Positions 1 to 8,621 of a DNA stretch of 42,251 bases are shown here, in pieces (within the stretch, counting starts at the first letter, position 1; every line of letters starts with the position of its first letter). A program made the position numbers and the translations under genes. Origin of the DNA: Erwinia sp. S63 (GTDB taxonomy: Bacteria; Pseudomonadota; Gammaproteobacteria; Enterobacterales; Enterobacteriaceae); contig NZ_JACVUP010000028.1 in assembly GCF_016625195.1 (NCBI RefSeq), positions 1 through 42,251 on the forward strand, in the 5' to 3' direction. Under the pieces are notes generated by a model. The model saw only the letters and a program-made list of their open reading frames with translations, did not search any database and was not told where the DNA came from.

Positions 1-48
<48 letters not shown>

Positions 49-106
49 AAAACTTTCGCGTTACTGCTGCGCACCGTAATAAATTCTTCACCGGTACGGG
101 GTGCGC

Positions 107-134
107 ATTATACGAGAAATCCTTTCAGTCGCAA
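107..134 (-). promoter_or_regulatory. Promoter of the tRNA-Gly gene(s)
   Basis: On the minus strand TTGCGA (134-129) and a perfect TATAAT (112-107) are 16 bp apart. They are followed directly by the GC-rich stretch GCGCACCCCG, the discriminator type found at stable-RNA promoters under stringent (ppGpp/DksA) control. The tRNA 5' end lies about 60 nt further on, which leaves a leader for RNase P and endonuclease trimming. The elements are seen; the stringent response is inferred. Confidence 0.8.
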
Positions 135-141
135 GAGTCTA

Positions 142-161
142 AAAGCAAAATTTTGCGCTTT
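142..161 (-). terminator. Possible weak terminator of orn
   Basis: On the minus strand an imperfect palindrome AAAGCGCAAAATTTTGCTTT ends in TTTT. It lies about 60 nt after the orn stop and just upstream of the tRNA promoter. The stem is AT-rich, so termination may be weak. A second palindrome without a T tract (TTGCTGATT / AATCAGCAA, 170-188) lies between it and orn. Confidence 0.35.
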
Positions 162-218
162 CAGTGCGTTTGCTGATTTAATCAGCAACCTGATGATTTC
201 CTGCGCACCCTTAGGCGA

Positions 219-767
219 TTAAAGCTGCAAGAAGTGTTCGCGGTAGTAGGCCAGCTCGGCAACGGACTCGCGGATATCATCCAGCGCCTGGTGGCTGCCC
301 GCTTTTTTGAAGCCCGGCAGGATATCGGGTTTCCAGCGACGTGCCAGTTCTTTCAGCGTGCTGACATCCAGATAACGGTAGTGGAAGTAGGCTTCCAGCT
401 CCGGCATGTATTTGAACAGGAAGCGGCGATCCTGGCCAATGCTGTTGCCGCAAATCGGAGAGGTGTTGGCCGGAACCCACTGCTTGAGAAATTCAATGGT
501 CGCCAGCTCTGCAGCACGATCGTCGTACTTGCTGGCTTTCACGCGTTCAACCAAACCGCTGTTGGTGTGCGTGCGCACGTTCCACTCATCCATTAATGCC
601 AACTGCTCATCAGACTGATGCACGGCAAATACCGGGCCTTCTGCCAGGATGTTCAGGTTGGCATCGGTGACGATCGTGGCGATCTCAATAATGCGATCCT
701 GCTCCGGATCCAATCCGGTCATTTCCAGGTCGATCCAAATCAGATTATTTTCATTTCCAGCTGTCAT
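219..767 (-). CDS. orn: Oligoribonuclease
   Basis: A 182-residue 3'-5' exonuclease of the DEDDh family that degrades di- to pentaribonucleotides, the last step of mRNA decay, and pGpG from cyclic-di-GMP breakdown. The catalytic set is visible: Asp13 and Glu15 in IWIDLEMTGL, Asp near 113 in GNSIGQDRRF, then His near 159 and Asp near 164 in SHQALDDIRES. The ATG at 767 gives MTAGNENNLIW, which aligns with E. coli MSANENNLIW, and is preceded by a GGGA Shine-Dalgarno-like run. An open frame continues upstream to 878, but that extension is not conserved. It is divergent from rsgA, as in E. coli. Confidence 0.97.
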   Translation of the reverse strand: MTAGNENNLIWIDLEMTGLDPEQDRIIEIATIVTDANLNILAEGPVFAVHQSDEQLALMDEWNVRTHTNSGLVERVKASKYDDRAAELATIEFLKQWVPANTSPICGNSIGQDRRFLFKYMPELEAYFHYRYLDVSTLKELARRWKPDILPGFKKAGSHQALDDIRESVAELAYYREHFLQL

Positions 768-870
768 GCGTTTCCCGCCTGTTGCCAAAGTCGTCATTAC
801 ACTCGTTTCAGGTGTATCATAGACGTTTTGCCCAGCGGGGCGAAGCCTGGCGAAAGCCGTGAGAGGATGC

Positions 871-1917
871 GTGAGCAAAAATAAACTGTCGAAGGGTCAA
901 CAACGTCGCGTAAGCGCTAACCATCAGCGTCGTCTGCAGCAACGGAATGAAAAGCCGGAACCGGATGACAACCTGTTTGGAGAAGCGAGCGAAGGCGTGG
1001 TGATCAGCCGTTTCGGCATGCACGCAGATGTGGAAGACGGCGTAGGCGAAGTGCATCGCTGCAATATCCGTCGCACCATTCGCTCGCTGGTCACCGGCGA
1101 CCGTGTGCTGTGGCGTGCGGCCATTGGCGGCGGCAAAGGCATCGTAGAAGCGGTTCATGAGCGTAAAACGGTGCTGACGCGTCCGGATTTCTATGATGGC
1201 GTCAAACCGATTGCGGCCAACATCGATCAGATCATCATTGTGTCGGCGATCCTGCCGGAGCTGTCGCTCAATATCATCGATCGTTATCTGGTAGCCAGTG
1301 AAACCCTGGGTGTTGAGCCTCTGCTGGTACTGAACAAAACCGATCTGCTCGACGCGGAAGCCCGCGCGTTTGTCGATGAGCAGATGGATATCTATCGTAA
1401 AATTGGCTATCGCGTGTTGATGGTCTCCAGCCGTGCCAAAGATGGCCTGGCGGAGCTGGAACAGGCCTTAACCGATCGCGTGAGCATTTTTGCCGGTCAA
1501 TCAGGCGTGGGTAAATCCAGTTTGCTGAACAACCTGTTGGGACTGGAATTGGCGGGCGATGAGATTCTGACCAACGATGTGTCTGATAACTCCGGTCTGG
1601 GACAGCACACCACCACCGCTTCGCGCCTGTATCACTTCCCGCACGGCGGCGACGTGATCGATTCTCCAGGCGTACGTGAATTCGGTTTATGGCATCTGGA
1701 GCCGGAACAAATCACTCGTGGATTTGTCGAATTCCGTGAGTTTATCGGCGGTTGCCGTTTCCGCGACTGCAAGCATGATACCGATCCCGGCTGTGCCATT
1801 CGCGAAGCGGTAGAAGAAGGGACGATTAACATCTCGCGCTTCGATAACTACCACCGGATTCTGGAGAGTATGGCGCAGGTAAAAACGCGTAAAAACTTTT
1901 CCGCCAGCGAAGATTAA
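871..1917 (+). CDS. rsgA: Ribosome small-subunit-dependent GTPase RsgA
   Basis: A 348-residue circularly permuted GTPase that acts late in 30S subunit maturation. The motif order is the permuted one: the G4 motif NKTDLL comes before the P-loop GQSGVGKSS and the G3 motif DSPGVREFG. An N-terminal OB-fold region and a C-terminal zinc-binding region (CRFRDCKHDTDPGC) flank the GTPase domain. I chose GTG at 871 because MSKNKLSKGQQRR matches the E. coli N-terminus and an AGAGG lies just upstream; a GTG at 859 would add four non-conserved residues. E. coli RsgA is about 350 residues. Confidence 0.96.
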   Translation: MSKNKLSKGQQRRVSANHQRRLQQRNEKPEPDDNLFGEASEGVVISRFGMHADVEDGVGEVHRCNIRRTIRSLVTGDRVLWRAAIGGGKGIVEAVHERKTVLTRPDFYDGVKPIAANIDQIIIVSAILPELSLNIIDRYLVASETLGVEPLLVLNKTDLLDAEARAFVDEQMDIYRKIGYRVLMVSSRAKDGLAELEQALTDRVSIFAGQSGVGKSSLLNNLLGLELAGDEILTNDVSDNSGLGQHTTTASRLYHFPHGGDVIDSPGVREFGLWHLEPEQITRGFVEFREFIGGCRFRDCKHDTDPGCAIREAVEEGTINISRFDNYHRILESMAQVKTRKNFSASED

Positions 1918-2010
1918 CGGGTACAACGGCACATTCGCCAACTGACCGGGGCGCTGCTACAATCCGCCCCCTTTTGTGTAAACCAAGCGTAATTAAGCCA
2001 GGAGGCAATG

Positions 2011-2907
2011 GTGTTTGATCGTTTTAAACTCGGCCTGAATCATATTCTGCCTAAAAAAGGGCTGACCGAACTTGCCGGCTGGGGCGCCAGTCGTCGCGGT
2101 GGCTGGCTGACCAAAGCGGTCATCGACATGTTTGTCTGGTACTACAAAGTGGATATGGCGGAAGCCAGCAAACCTCACACCGGTAGCTATCGCACCTTTA
2201 ATGATTTCTTCGTGCGTCCATTAAAAGAGGGCGCGCGCCCGATTGACCCTGACGCCACCCTGCTGGCGCTGCCGGCTGATGGCGCGGTGAGCCAGTTAGG
2301 CCGCATTGAAGGCGATCAGATCTTCCAGGCGAAAGGCCATTACTATTCGCTGCAGGCCCTGCTGGCCGGTAACGACGATCTGGCAGAGAAGTTCGTCGAT
2401 GGTGAGTTCATCACTACCTATCTTGCCCCGCGCGATTACCACCGTGTGCACATGCCGTGTAACGGCATACTGCGTGAAATGATTTATGTGCCGGGCGATC
2501 TCTATTCTGTGAACCCACTGACAGCACGTAACATCCCGAATCTGTTTGCACGCAATGAGCGTGTGATCTGCGTCTTCGATACCGATCATGGCCCGATGGT
2601 ACAGATTCTGGTGGGTGCGACCATTGTCGGCAGCATCGAAACCGTGTGGGCGGGCACCATTACGCCACCGCGCGAAGGCGTGATCAAACGCTGGCGATAT
2701 CCTTCAGCGGATCATGACGGTGCCGTTGTGCTGCTGAAAGGCCAGGAAATGGGACGTTTCAAACTCGGTTCGACGGTGATTAACCTGTTCGCACCGGGCC
2801 GCGTGAAGCTGGCGGAAAGTCTCGAAGCTGAGAGCAAAACCCGCCTTGGCCAACCGCTGGCGATTGCCCTGCCGCAGCCCGGCGACAGCGCCCCGCTCGC
2901 TGAATAA
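2011..2907 (+). CDS. psd: Phosphatidylserine decarboxylase proenzyme
   Basis: Inner-membrane enzyme that makes phosphatidylethanolamine from phosphatidylserine. The proenzyme cleaves itself at the LGST motif and the new N-terminal Ser becomes the pyruvoyl cofactor; that Ser is encoded at 2770-2772. Starting from GTG 2011 the Ser is residue 254, the E. coli number, and the N-terminus (M)FDRFKL aligns with MLNSFKL. AGGAGG lies 5 nt before this GTG but only 2 nt before the in-frame ATG at 2008, so I prefer GTG; the ATG would add one residue. The C-terminal tail is about 20 residues shorter than in E. coli. It is followed 14 nt later by mscM, likely one operon. Confidence 0.96.
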   Translation: MFDRFKLGLNHILPKKGLTELAGWGASRRGGWLTKAVIDMFVWYYKVDMAEASKPHTGSYRTFNDFFVRPLKEGARPIDPDATLLALPADGAVSQLGRIEGDQIFQAKGHYYSLQALLAGNDDLAEKFVDGEFITTYLAPRDYHRVHMPCNGILREMIYVPGDLYSVNPLTARNIPNLFARNERVICVFDTDHGPMVQILVGATIVGSIETVWAGTITPPREGVIKRWRYPSADHDGAVVLLKGQEMGRFKLGSTVINLFAPGRVKLAESLEAESKTRLGQPLAIALPQPGDSAPLAE

Positions 2908-2921
2908 CCGGAACCTCTCCC

Positions 2922-5900
2922 GTGCGCGTTCTTCTCTCTCTACTGCTGAGCCTGGTGCTCAGCAGTTCTGTATTGGCAGCCACCGTTCCCCCCGCGAGTC
3001 AGTTGAAGCAGGAACTGGATGCGGCCAAATCCGCCAAAGCCTCTCCTGCTCAAGCCGAGCAAGTTCAGGCCATCGAAGCAGCCATCAATTTCCTCACTGA
3101 GCGCGATGAGTCACTGGAGCGCGCCAAACAGTATCAGCAGGTGATTGATGATTTCCCACGGCTGGCACGTGAACTGCGTCAGCAGATCGCCACACTGACC
3201 GACAGCAGTAAAACAGTGCGCAATAACATGAGCAGCGCCGAGCTGGATCAGGAAATCCTGCAAATCAGCAGCCAGCTACTGGAAGAAGGGCGTCAGGCGC
3301 AACAGGAGCAGGATCGCGCACGTGAGATTAGCGATTCACTTTCACAGTTACCGCAGCAGCAAACCGATGCTCGCCGGGCGATGACCGAAAGCGATCGCCG
3401 CGCTCAGGGTTTCTCAGCGGCCGCCACGCCGCTGGCTCAGGCGCAGATTTATGCCCGCCTGGCCGAAAATGCTGCCAATAAAGCCCGTGTCGATGAGTTA
3501 GAACTGGCACAGCTCTCCGCCAATAATCGCCAGGAGCTGGCGCGTATGCGGGCGGAAGTGCATCAGCGCAAAGCCACGCAACTGGATAACTACCTGCAAT
3601 CGCTGCGCAATCAGTTGAATAACCAGCGCCAACGCGAAGCGGAACTGGCGCTGGAACGCACCGAGCAGTTGGCGGAAAACAGCGGCGATTTACCGGCTTC
3701 AATCAGCGATCAATTCCGTGTGAACCGTGAGCTTTCAGCCGACCTGAATGCGCAAGCTCAGCGTATGGATTTGGTCGCCTCGCAACAACGGCTGGCCACC
3801 AATCAAACGCTGCAAGTGCGTCAGGCACTCAGCACCCTGCGCGAGCAATCACAATGGCTGGGCGCCTCGAATCTGTTGGGTGAAGCTTTACGTGCACAGG
3901 TCGCCAGACTGCCGGATATGCCGAAGTCGCAGCAGATTGATAGCGAGATGGGCCAGCTGCGCGTGCAGCGGCTGCACTATGAAGATTTACTGGAGCGGCA
4001 AAAGGATCTGCGCAAGGAGAAGCAGGACGATGGCACGCCGTTCACCAGCGAGCAAACCCGTATTCTCGATGCCCAGCTGAAAACCCAGCGCGAACTGCTC
4101 AATTCACTGATCTCCGGCTGCGATACGCTGATTCTGGAAATCACCAAGCTGAAGGTGTCGAATACCCAGTTGCAGGACGCGCTGGGCGAAGTGAAAGAAG
4201 CCACTCACCGTTATCTGTTCTGGACGGCGGATGTCAGCGCCATCGATCTGAAGTATCCGATTGACGTGGCGCGTGATTTAACGCGCCTGCTGTCGCTGGA
4301 TACACTGGGGCAACTCGGTAAAGCACTGGCGATGATGTTTACCAGCAAAGAAACCGTGATGCCGATTATCTGCGCAGTGCTGTTAGTGGGCTTCAGCATC
4401 AGCTCGCGCCGTCATTTCAATGACTTTATGGCACGCTCCGCCAGCAAAGTGGGCAAAGTGACCCAGGATCGCTTTAGCCTGACGCTACGCACGGTGTTCT
4501 GGTCGATTCTGGTGGCGGTGCCGCTGCCGGTATTGTGGGCCGCGCTGGGCTTTGGCTTACAGCACGCCTGGCCTTATCCGTTCGCTGTAGCCATTGGTGA
4601 TGGCATCACCGCCACCCTGCCCCTGCTGTGGGCCTTTATGATCAGCGCCGCCTTTGCGCGTCATGATGGGCTGTTTGTGGTGCACTTCCGCTGGCCACAG
4701 GCGCGCGTGGCGCGTGCCATGCGTTACTACTCGCTCACGGTTGGCCTGATTGTGCCGCTGATCATGCTGCTGATTGCTTTTGCCAATCTCGACGATCCGC
4801 AGTTCTCCGGCACGCTCGGTCGCCTGTGCTTTATCCTGATTTGTGGTGCGTTAAGTATTGTCACCGTCAGCCTGAAACGTGCAGGTATTCCGCTGTATCT
4901 GGATAAAGAAGGCAACGGCGACAACTTCGTTAACCGCATTCTGTGGAACCTGATGATTGCCATCCCGCTGGTGGCGGCTCTGGCTTCCTGTATTGGTTAT
5001 CTGGCAACGGCGCAGGCTCTGCTGGCACGTCTGGAAACCTCGGTGGGCATTTGGTTCTTCCTGCTGGTGATTTATCACATCATTCGCCGCTGGATGCTGA
5101 TCCAACGTCGCCGCATCGCCTTCGACCGCGCCCGTCAACGCCGCGCGGATATGCTGGCCAACCGTGCGCGCAGTGAAGATGAGAAAGATCAACAAACGCC
5201 CGCCAACGCCGATACCATCGAAATTGAAGAGCCGAGCCTTGATTTGGATGAGATTAGTGCGCAGTCATTGCGCCTGGTGCGATCCATTCTGACACTGATC
5301 GCGCTGGTGTCCGTTATCGTGCTGTGGTCGGAAATTCACTCGGCCTTTAGCTTCCTCGACAATATTCCGCTATGGGATGCCAGCACCACAGTGCAGGGTG
5401 TGGAGAGCGTGCAGCCGATTACCTTGGGCGCGGTGCTGATTGCCATCCTGGTGTTCATTATCACCACGCAGCTGGTGCGCAATATGCCTGCCCTGCTGGA
5501 ACTGGCACTGCTACAACACATCAGCCTGACGCCCGGCACCGGTTACGCGATTACCACCCTGACCAAATATGTGCTGATGCTAATTGGCGGATTAGTTGGC
5601 TTCTCGATTATTGGCGTTGAGTGGGCAAAACTGCAGTGGCTGGTCGCCGCATTAGGTCTGGGACTGGGCTTTGGTATGCAGGAGATCTTCGCCAACTTTA
5701 TTTCTGGCCTGATTATCCTGTTCGAAAAGCCGATCCGTATTGGCGATACCGTCACTATTCGCGATTTGACCGGCAGCATTACCCGCATCAATACCCGCGC
5801 CACGACGATTACTGACTGGGACCGCAAAGAGATTATTGTGCCGAACAAGGCCTTTATCACTGAACAGTTCGTTAACTGGTCGCTGTCGGATTCCGTCACC

Positions 5901-6257
5901 CGCGTAGTGTTGACCATTCCGGCCCCGGCGCACGTTAACAGTGATGAAGTCACCAACATTCTTAAACAGGCTGCGGATCGCTGTACCTACGTGCTAGATA
6001 TGCCCGCACCGGATGTATTCCTGGTAGATTTGCAGCAAGGTATTCAGCTGTTTGAACTGCGTGTGCACGCTGCCGAGATGGGTCACCGCATGCCGCTGCG
6101 TCATGAGCTGCATCAGTTGATTCTGCGTGGCTTTGAAGAGCACGGTATTGAGATGCCGTTCCCACCGTTCCAGGTGCGTATGGAAACGCTGGGACGTAAA
6201 ACGCCGGCCGGCAATGGATCACCCTCCAGCCAGACCTTCAAATCTGGCGGCTTATAA
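2922..6257 (+). CDS. mscM: Miniconductance mechanosensitive channel MscM
   Basis: An 1111-residue inner-membrane channel of the MscS superfamily, MscK-like architecture, that opens on hypo-osmotic shock. The order is: signal peptide (about 1-19, ending SSVLA), a long periplasmic Gln/Arg/Glu-rich region with coiled-coil character (about 20-450), a block of transmembrane helices (about 480-730), a charged linker, then the MscS core. The core has a pore-lining helix rich in Gly and Ala (VAALGLGLGFGMQEIFANFISG) followed by the beta domain (GDTVTIRDLTGSITRINTRATTI). The start is GTG, as MRVLLSLLL gives a proper signal peptide; no strong ribosome-binding site is visible, which suggests coupling to psd. 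E. coli MscM (YjeP) is 1107 residues. Confidence 0.94.
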   Translation: MRVLLSLLLSLVLSSSVLAATVPPASQLKQELDAAKSAKASPAQAEQVQAIEAAINFLTERDESLERAKQYQQVIDDFPRLARELRQQIATLTDSSKTVRNNMSSAELDQEILQISSQLLEEGRQAQQEQDRAREISDSLSQLPQQQTDARRAMTESDRRAQGFSAAATPLAQAQIYARLAENAANKARVDELELAQLSANNRQELARMRAEVHQRKATQLDNYLQSLRNQLNNQRQREAELALERTEQLAENSGDLPASISDQFRVNRELSADLNAQAQRMDLVASQQRLATNQTLQVRQALSTLREQSQWLGASNLLGEALRAQVARLPDMPKSQQIDSEMGQLRVQRLHYEDLLERQKDLRKEKQDDGTPFTSEQTRILDAQLKTQRELLNSLISGCDTLILEITKLKVSNTQLQDALGEVKEATHRYLFWTADVSAIDLKYPIDVARDLTRLLSLDTLGQLGKALAMMFTSKETVMPIICAVLLVGFSISSRRHFNDFMARSASKVGKVTQDRFSLTLRTVFWSILVAVPLPVLWAALGFGLQHAWPYPFAVAIGDGITATLPLLWAFMISAAFARHDGLFVVHFRWPQARVARAMRYYSLTVGLIVPLIMLLIAFANLDDPQFSGTLGRLCFILICGALSIVTVSLKRAGIPLYLDKEGNGDNFVNRILWNLMIAIPLVAALASCIGYLATAQALLARLETSVGIWFFLLVIYHIIRRWMLIQRRRIAFDRARQRRADMLANRARSEDEKDQQTPANADTIEIEEPSLDLDEISAQSLRLVRSILTLIALVSVIVLWSEIHSAFSFLDNIPLWDASTTVQGVESVQPITLGAVLIAILVFIITTQLVRNMPALLELALLQHISLTPGTGYAITTLTKYVLMLIGGLVGFSIIGVEWAKLQWLVAALGLGLGFGMQEIFANFISGLIILFEKPIRIGDTVTIRDLTGSITRINTRATTITDWDRKEIIVPNKAFITEQFVNWSLSDSVTRVVLTIPAPAHVNSDEVTNILKQAADRCTYVLDMPAPDVFLVDLQQGIQLFELRVHAAEMGHRMPLRHELHQLILRGFEEHGIEMPFPPFQVRMETLGRKTPAGNGSPSSQTFKSGGL

Positions 6258-6259
6258 AC

Positions 6260-6289
6260 AACAACGCCCGGTTATCACCGGGCGTTGTT
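6260..6289. terminator. Bidirectional terminator between mscM and mdh
   Basis: A perfect 13-bp stem (AACAACGCCCGGT / ACCGGGCGTTGTT) with a TATC loop lies in the 46 bp between the two convergent genes. The flanks are T-rich on the plus strand and TTGTTTAT on the minus strand, so it can serve both. Confidence 0.85.
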
Positions 6290-6303
6290 TGTTCTGCTGA
6301 GCG

Positions 6304-7239
6304 TTACTTCACAAACTCTACGCCCTGCGCGATATCTTTCTTCAACGTCTCCAGCATGCCGCTGAGCGCTTGCTGTTCAAACGCACTCAGAGGACCCAAT
6401 GGGCGACGTTCCACGATACCGTTCTTGCCGATCAGCAGCGGTTGTGAGAAGAAGCGCGCATATTCGCCATCTCCCTCAACATAAGCGCATTCGACTACAT
6501 TGGCTTCGCCCTGTAGCGCACGCACCAGTGAGAGTCCAAAGCGCGCTGCAGCCTGCCCCATGGATAAGGTCGCCGATCCACCACCGGCTTTGGCTTCCAC
6601 CACTTCGGTGCCCGCGTTCTGAATACGTTTTGTCAGGTCAGCGACTTCCTGATCGCTGAAGCTGATGCCCTTAACCTGCGACAGCAGCGGCAGAATCGTC
6701 ACGCCTGAGTGACCACCCACCACCGGGACCTCGATCTCAGTTGGCTGCTTGCCTTTGAGCGCTGCGACAAAGGTATTGGCGCGGATAATGTCGAGGGTTG
6801 AAACACCAAACAGGCGGTTCTTGTCGTACACACCGGCTTTTTTCAGCACTTCAGCTGCAATGGCTACCGTGGTGTTAACCGGATTGGTAATGACGCCAAT
6901 CAGCGCTTTCGGCGCGGTGCTGGCGACCTGCTCAATCAGGTTACGCACAATGCCCGCGTTAACGTTAAACAGGTCGGCGCGATCCATGCCGGGTTTACGT
7001 GCCACACCTGCAGAAATCAGCACAATATCTGCCCCTTGCAGGGCAGGCGTCGCATCTTCTCCGCTAAACCCTTCCACCTTCACGGCGGTAGGAATATGGC
7101 TGAGATCGACCGCCACACCTGGCGTGACCGGGGCGATATCATAAAGTGAGAGAGCGGAACCTGCGGGTAATTGAGTCTTGAGCAGCAGTGCGAGCGCCTG
7201 GCCGATACCACCGGCTGCACCGAGAACGGCAACTTTCAT
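6304..7239 (-). CDS. mdh: Malate dehydrogenase (NAD)
   Basis: A 311-residue TCA-cycle enzyme that oxidises malate to oxaloacetate with NAD. Visible residues match the E. coli enzyme by number: the Rossmann loop GAAGGIG (7-13), Asp34 for the NAD ribose, Arg81 and Arg87 in ARKPGMDR, Asp150 and Arg153, and His177 in GGHSGV. AGGAG lies 6 nt before the ATG. It is divergent from argR, as in E. coli. On its other side E. coli has degS, whereas here mscM adjoins. Confidence 0.98.
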   Translation of the reverse strand: MKVAVLGAAGGIGQALALLLKTQLPAGSALSLYDIAPVTPGVAVDLSHIPTAVKVEGFSGEDATPALQGADIVLISAGVARKPGMDRADLFNVNAGIVRNLIEQVASTAPKALIGVITNPVNTTVAIAAEVLKKAGVYDKNRLFGVSTLDIIRANTFVAALKGKQPTEIEVPVVGGHSGVTILPLLSQVKGISFSDQEVADLTKRIQNAGTEVVEAKAGGGSATLSMGQAAARFGLSLVRALQGEANVVECAYVEGDGEYARFFSQPLLIGKNGIVERRPLGPLSAFEQQALSGMLETLKKDIAQGVEFVK

Positions 7240-7506
7240 CCTGAACTCCTTATGAAGGTGGGGCAGAGATATGCCGAAAATCCATCAGGTTACGAGTTTA
7301 ATCAACTTCTCAGGCGATAGCGACAAACCTGTCGCGCAATAACATGACGCCGCAATCGGCTCCCGAGACATCTCCACTTCAGAAGTCGCCTGAATGATAC
7401 AATCGCAGCCAGCAGACAATGGACGGCAATGATCATCGATATAGTTGTTACCACTTCAATACTATAACAACATTGCAACCTTCGCTTTGCGCGTCAGCGC
7501 GCGATT
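7240..7506. other. mdh-argR divergent intergenic region, mdh side
   Basis: The gap between the two genes is 420 bp (7240-7659). This left part must hold the mdh promoter, but I see no convincing -35/-10 pair on the minus strand and no clear CRP site. The right part holds the argR control elements listed separately. Confidence 0.5.
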
Positions 7507-7534
7507 TTGGCGCAACACAAAACTCTGCTATGAT
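7507..7534 (+). promoter_or_regulatory. Candidate argR promoter
   Basis: TTGGCG (7507-7512) and TATGAT (7529-7534) are 16 bp apart and lie about 125 bp upstream of the argR ATG, just before the ARG boxes. E. coli argR has an autoregulated and an independent promoter; which one this corresponds to cannot be told from the sequence. Confidence 0.5.
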
Positions 7535-7575
7535 GCCGGTCCGCAGTTGATTAGCACGATTCTCTCACTACGCTT

Positions 7576-7613
7576 ATTGCATAAAAATTCATCTAAATGC
7601 ATAATAATTTATC
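7576..7613 (+). promoter_or_regulatory. Pair of ARG boxes (ArgR operator)
   Basis: ATTGCATAAAAATTCATC (7576-7593) and AATGCATAATAATTTATC (7596-7613) both fit the 18-bp ARG box TNTGAATWWWWATTCANW with a few mismatches. They are 2 bp apart. From memory, most E. coli ARG-box pairs are 3 bp apart and argR is the exception with 2 bp, so the arrangement agrees with autoregulation of argR by arginine-bound ArgR hexamers. Confidence 0.8.
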
Positions 7614-7659
7614 TGCCGCTGGCTTGTTGCCTGCTGCACCCCTATTTTATTGGTAGCTT

Positions 7660-8130
7660 ATGCGAAACCCATCAAAACAAGACGACTTGATCAAAGCGTT
7701 CAAAGCGTTATTAAAAGAAGAAAAATTCAGCTCTCAGGGCGAAATCGTACAGGCGCTGCAGGAAGACGGCTTCGAGAACATCAACCAGTCAAAAGTTTCT
7801 CGTATGCTGACCAAATTTGGTGCCGTGCGCACCCGCAATGCCAAAATGGAAATGGTGTATTGCTTGCCGGCCGAGCTTGGTGTGCCGACCACCACCAGCC
7901 CATTGAAGAATCTGGTGCTGGATATCGATTACAACGATGCTTTAGTGGTGATTCACACCAGCCCCGGTGCCGCACAGTTGATTGCGCGCCTGCTGGATTC
8001 ACTCGGTAAAGCGGAAGGTATCCTCGGTACTATCGCCGGGGATGACACCATCTTTATCACCCCAGCGCGCAGTTTCTCCGTTAAACAACTGCACGACGCC
8101 GTGCTGGTTTTATTCGAACAGGAACTATAA
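7660..8130 (+). CDS. argR: Arginine repressor ArgR
   Basis: A 156-residue regulator with the E. coli length. The N-terminal winged helix (about 1-70) contains the recognition region NINQSKVSRMLTKFGAVRTRN; the C-terminal domain carries the hexamer and L-arginine binding signature GTIAGDDTIF. With arginine it represses arginine biosynthesis, and it assists XerCD recombination at ColE1-type cer sites. ATG 7660 gives MRNPSKQDDLIKAFKALLKEE as in E. coli; a TAGCTT stretch precedes it rather than a good Shine-Dalgarno. Operators upstream suggest autoregulation. Confidence 0.97.
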   Translation: MRNPSKQDDLIKAFKALLKEEKFSSQGEIVQALQEDGFENINQSKVSRMLTKFGAVRTRNAKMEMVYCLPAELGVPTTTSPLKNLVLDIDYNDALVVIHTSPGAAQLIARLLDSLGKAEGILGTIAGDDTIFITPARSFSVKQLHDAVLVLFEQEL

Positions 8131-8143
8131 AAACCTGCTTTTA

Positions 8144-8164
8144 ACCGGCAGATCATCTGCCGGT
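8144..8164 (+). other. Hairpin downstream of argR without T tract
   Basis: ACCGGCAGA and TCTGCCGGT form a perfect 9-bp stem with a TCA loop, 13 nt after the argR stop. It is followed by AACATCCC, so it is not a standard intrinsic terminator. It could protect the mRNA 3' end. Confidence 0.5.
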
Positions 8165-8530
8165 AACATCCCTCCTGATTAACCGATTAGCCGCCGCGCT
8201 TGTTACAAAACTCTTTGTTAATAATAAGTTATCTATATAGCTGACGGTTCTGCACCCGGTAAAACATTGGTACGACCTTTTCCCCTTCTTAACCATTCGC
8301 GCTATTTTACACTGCTTTACATATCGTGCTTAGAGGTTATAGCTTCCTAATTCGTATCAGCCAGCGAGATCAACCATGATCTTTCGCACGAAAAGATAAT
8401 TTGATGCAGATCATTGTTTTTACGAATAAATAACAGCCAATGGTTAAGAATCAACCGGTTTTAATAACTTCCAGTTCTAAAAATGCGTCATAAGGATAAA
8501 GAATAACAACCAAACATTATTAGCCAGATA
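8165..8530. other. AT-rich non-coding region upstream of the yhcN cluster
   Basis: No credible ORF lies here. The stretch is more AT-rich than its surroundings. One FNR-like palindrome is visible, TTGATGCAGATCAT at 8401-8414 (consensus TTGAT-N4-ATCAA, one mismatch), about 160 bp before the candidate yhcN promoter. The rest shows nothing I can name. Confidence 0.4.
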
Positions 8531-8559
8531 TTAATTTCATGGGTGATTAGATCTATACT
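8531..8559 (+). promoter_or_regulatory. Candidate promoter of the yhcN cluster
   Basis: TTAATT (8531-8536) and TATACT (8554-8559) are exactly 17 bp apart. The predicted transcription start near 8566 lies about 55 nt before the first yhcN ATG. Confidence 0.6.
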
Positions 8560-8565
8560 TGTTTT

Positions 8566-8581
8566 CGTGATGCAAATCACA
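8566..8581 (+). promoter_or_regulatory. CRP/FNR-like palindrome at the yhcN start site
   Basis: CGTGATGCAAATCACA fits the CRP half-sites TGTGA-N6-TCACA with one mismatch, and fits FNR (TTGAT-N4-ATCAA) with two. Its position on the predicted transcription start would suit repression rather than activation, if it is bound at all. Confidence 0.45.
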
Positions 8582-8621
8582 AGAAAGAAAAAGATAAAAA
8601 CAGAAGACGAGGAAAAATACC

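Noticed and set aside
234..596. Plus-strand frame opposite orn
   Set aside because: It lies within the conserved orn gene and has the composition of a shadow frame.
7445..7690. Plus-strand frame of 81 codons in the mdh-argR gap
   Set aside because: It covers the argR promoter and ARG boxes and overlaps the argR start in another frame; no ribosome-binding site.
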